Shown here in pieces: positions 62,419-64,000 of a stretch of 64,000 nucleotides of DNA. Source of the stretch: JAABSX01 sp964480455 (GTDB lineage Bacteria; Bacteroidota; Bacteroidia; Cytophagales; Microscillaceae); assembly GCA_964480455.1 (NCBI GenBank), contig CAYZQI010000005.1:5315-69314 (forward strand), in the 5' to 3' direction. Both the position numbers and the translations under genes were made by a program. How positions within the stretch are numbered: the first letter of the stretch is position 1; each line of letters begins with the position of its first letter. The notes under the pieces were generated by a model. That model was not told the DNA's origin and searched no databases. It saw nothing but the letters and a program-made list of their open reading frames with translations.

Positions 62419-63270
62419 TTAGGTATTGAGTGTACCCGTATTGATGACAGGGCTTGCATCTTTGTCGGAGCAAAGTACTACCATCAGATTGCTCACCATT
62501 GCCGCTTTTTTCTCTTCATCAAGGTTAACAATTTGTTTCTTGCTCAATTCTTCAAGTGCCATTTCTACCATACCTACAGCACCTTCTACAATTTTATGTC
62601 GGGCAGCTACAATGGCAGTTGCCTGCTGACGACGTAGCATAGCACTGGCTATCTCTGTGGCATAGGCCAAATAACCTATGCGCGCCTCTACTACATGAAT
62701 GCCTGCCATAGCCAAGCGTTCTGAAATTTCTTCTTCTAAGTTATGATTTACTTCTTCCATACCCGAGCGAAGCGTTATCTCACTAGAATCATCAAGGTTA
62801 TCATAAGGGTAAGAACCCGCCATTTTACGGACAGCAGCATCACTTTGTACTAATACAAACTTTTCATAATCATCTACTTCAAAAGCAGCTTTGTAAGTAT
62901 CACGTACTTGCCAAACCAAGATAACACTAATCATAATAGGATTACCGAGTTTGTCATTTACTTTGAGCCTTTCGCTGTCAAAGTTACGAGCACGCAGCGA
63001 AATGGCTGTTTTGGTTAGAAAAGGATTTGCCCAGTAAAAACCGTTTTTCTTTACTGTACCTTGGTAGTTGCCAAACAATACCAGTACTTTTGAGCCATTG
63101 GGATTGACAATAAAGAAACCTGGAAGTAAAAAAAGAAATACTACGAGTAGCAAAACGCCCAGTACAGGAAGTCTTAATACAAAAGTGGCGATACTGGCTA
63201 CCAATACCAAAACTGTAATAAAAAGCATAAGATAGCCAGAGTTGGGTACAAGGGTTTTTTCCTGAGTCAT
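62419..63270 (-). CDS. SPFH/band 7 membrane protein
   Basis: The 283-residue protein has two N-terminal hydrophobic segments (about residues 13-30 and 35-55) and an SPFH domain (~60-235) with KKNGFYWANPF, RARNFDSERLKVNDKLGNPI and EISERLAMAGIHVVEARIGYLAYA. The end is a helical tail with RRQQATAIVAARHKIVEGAV. Such proteins form large membrane assemblies and organise proteases or membrane domains. No NfeD-type partner gene is adjacent; an Arc-like protein gene follows instead. Confidence 0.9.
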   Translation of the reverse strand: MTQEKTLVPNSGYLMLFITVLVLVASIATFVLRLPVLGVLLLVVFLFLLPGFFIVNPNGSKVLVLFGNYQGTVKKNGFYWANPFLTKTAISLRARNFDSERLKVNDKLGNPIMISVILVWQVRDTYKAAFEVDDYEKFVLVQSDAAVRKMAGSYPYDNLDDSSEITLRSGMEEVNHNLEEEISERLAMAGIHVVEARIGYLAYATEIASAMLRRQQATAIVAARHKIVEGAVGMVEMALEELSKKQIVNLDEEKKAAMVSNLMVVLCSDKDASPVINTGTLNT

Positions 63271-63394
63271 AATTTAATGTATTTAAAGTGATATTAATTT
63301 GATATTACAAATATACTAAAACAATACGATAGTAGCCAAAAAAAGTTATTGCTTCAACAACAATAATCTTGATAGAATTTTCTATTTTTGTAAT

Positions 63395-63703
63395 ATGAGT
63401 TTTTTAAAGAAGATGCAAGCCCGTTGGAACTTGGGCAGTATTGGGCAAGTAATACTGGTGTTGCTGGTGTTTGCTTGTACGGGTTTTACAGTGTTGTTTT
63501 TAAAAAAGCCTATCTTTTGGTTGATAGGTTTTGAGAAGGTGTCGGGTACTTGGCTGGGTACCGTCTTGTACCTAGTATTAATATTACCACTTTATCAAGT
63601 AGTTTTACTATTGTATGGCTTCATATTTGGGCAGTTCGACTTTTTTTGGGAGTTTGAGAAGAAGATGTTTCGCAGAATGATGGCTGTCTTCACCAAAAAA
63701 TAA
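63395..63703 (+). CDS. Small two-helix membrane protein (DUF6787-like)
   Basis: The 102-residue protein has a basic start (MSFLKKMQARWNL), two hydrophobic helices (about 16-36 and 52-78) and the ending FGQFDFFWEFEKKMFRRM. This matches a family of short Bacteroidota membrane proteins that I recall as DUF6787; the number is from memory. Function is unknown. A tatttttg box lies only 5 bp before the ATG, too close to serve as a promoter for this start unless the message is leaderless. Confidence 0.75.
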   Translation: MSFLKKMQARWNLGSIGQVILVLLVFACTGFTVLFLKKPIFWLIGFEKVSGTWLGTVLYLVLILPLYQVVLLLYGFIFGQFDFFWEFEKKMFRRMMAVFTKK

Positions 63704-64000
63704 CTGCTTTTGGGCTTTGATAGAGGGTTATATTACTGTTTAGGAAAGTGTAAAGTATGAGTTGTGAATTGTGAGCTTTTAAAGTATTCATTACCAGCAA
63801 CTTATAAATCAAAGCAACCTAAGTTATTTTCTACATTTTCCTTAATTTTTACTAAATCTTTGCTCATTGCCATTGAGCAATGAGCAATAGAAGATATTTT
63901 AAGCAGATTTTTTTTTGATATTACCTTTGTCTTCTTCCTCTTGACCATTAGTAAAGAAACTTAAATAAATTGTACAAAAAAGTTATAGTTTTGTTTTTCA
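63704..64000. other. Intergenic sequence with degenerate repeat and hairpin
   Basis: Bases 63738-63815 repeat the sequence found after the giant gene at 46613-46690. Further on, ttgctcattgc (63860-63870) pairs with gcaatgagcaa (63877-63887) around a six-base loop, a possible terminator or repeat hairpin. No gene is seen to the right edge. Confidence 0.5.

Noticed and set aside
63383..63390. tatttttg as promoter of the gene at 63395
   Set aside because: The box ends 5 bp before the ATG, so the transcript would start at or after the start codon unless leaderless.

Overview
The window looks like chromosomal DNA from a gliding-type member of the Bacteroidota, probably Cytophagales. The signs are an AT-leaning composition, many lipoprotein signal peptides, a giant protein with a type IX secretion (T9SS) C-terminal sorting domain, several TAnnTTTG-type promoter boxes, and little Shine-Dalgarno signal. 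The assignment rests on these traits and on remembered family resemblance, not on a search. I saw no rRNA, tRNA, CRISPR array, integrase or transposase.

Bases 1-18484 (minus strand) form a beta-glucan (laminarin-type) utilisation locus. In transcription order it encodes: a clan GH-A glycosidase fused to an outer-membrane beta-barrel; a five- to six-domain glycan-binding lipoprotein; a GH16 laminarinase lipoprotein; a second, paralogous binding lipoprotein; a GH149-type beta-1,3-glucan phosphorylase; a GH17 lipoprotein; a GH30 lipoprotein; an MFS permease fused to a GH17 domain; and a stand-alone GH17 that runs off the left edge. A divergent gene (18777-21728) encodes a membrane-spanning propeller/Y_Y_Y/LuxR-type regulator that probably controls the locus. 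No SusC/SusD pair is present. Instead, a hydrolase is covalently attached to a membrane protein at each membrane, which suggests stepwise hydrolysis during uptake and phosphorolysis in the cytosol. Short C/G-rich palindromic repeats fill the gaps of the left 11.4 kb. They enter coding sequence at least twice, once as an in-frame loop inside the phosphorylase.

Bases 21.9-26.8 kb are accessory: a solo N6-adenine DNA methyltransferase with a possible N-terminal nuclease motif, an ImmA/IrrE-DUF4411 toxin-antitoxin pair, a MITE-like repeat and a truncated DUF5131 gene. Bases 26.8-31.1 kb hold a minus-strand signalling operon: 7TM histidine kinase, PD-(D/E)XK-like protein, and response regulator-adenylate cyclase.

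From 31.3 to 39 kb come a lipoprotein, TRAP permeases DctQM without DctP, fructose-1,6-bisphosphatase, aspartate kinase and an orphan metal ABC permease, separated by copies of the MITE-like repeat. Bases 39.3-46.6 kb are one 2436-residue secreted repeat protein. The rest (46.8-64 kb) is mostly housekeeping: SDR oxidoreductase, RND pump with adaptor, DEAD-box helicase, small beta-barrel protein, cystathionine beta-synthase, universal stress protein, GerW/YtfJ protein, PhoH ATPase, RRM protein, a decayed enoyl-CoA hydratase, YiaA-like protein, Arc-like repressor, SPFH protein and a small membrane protein.
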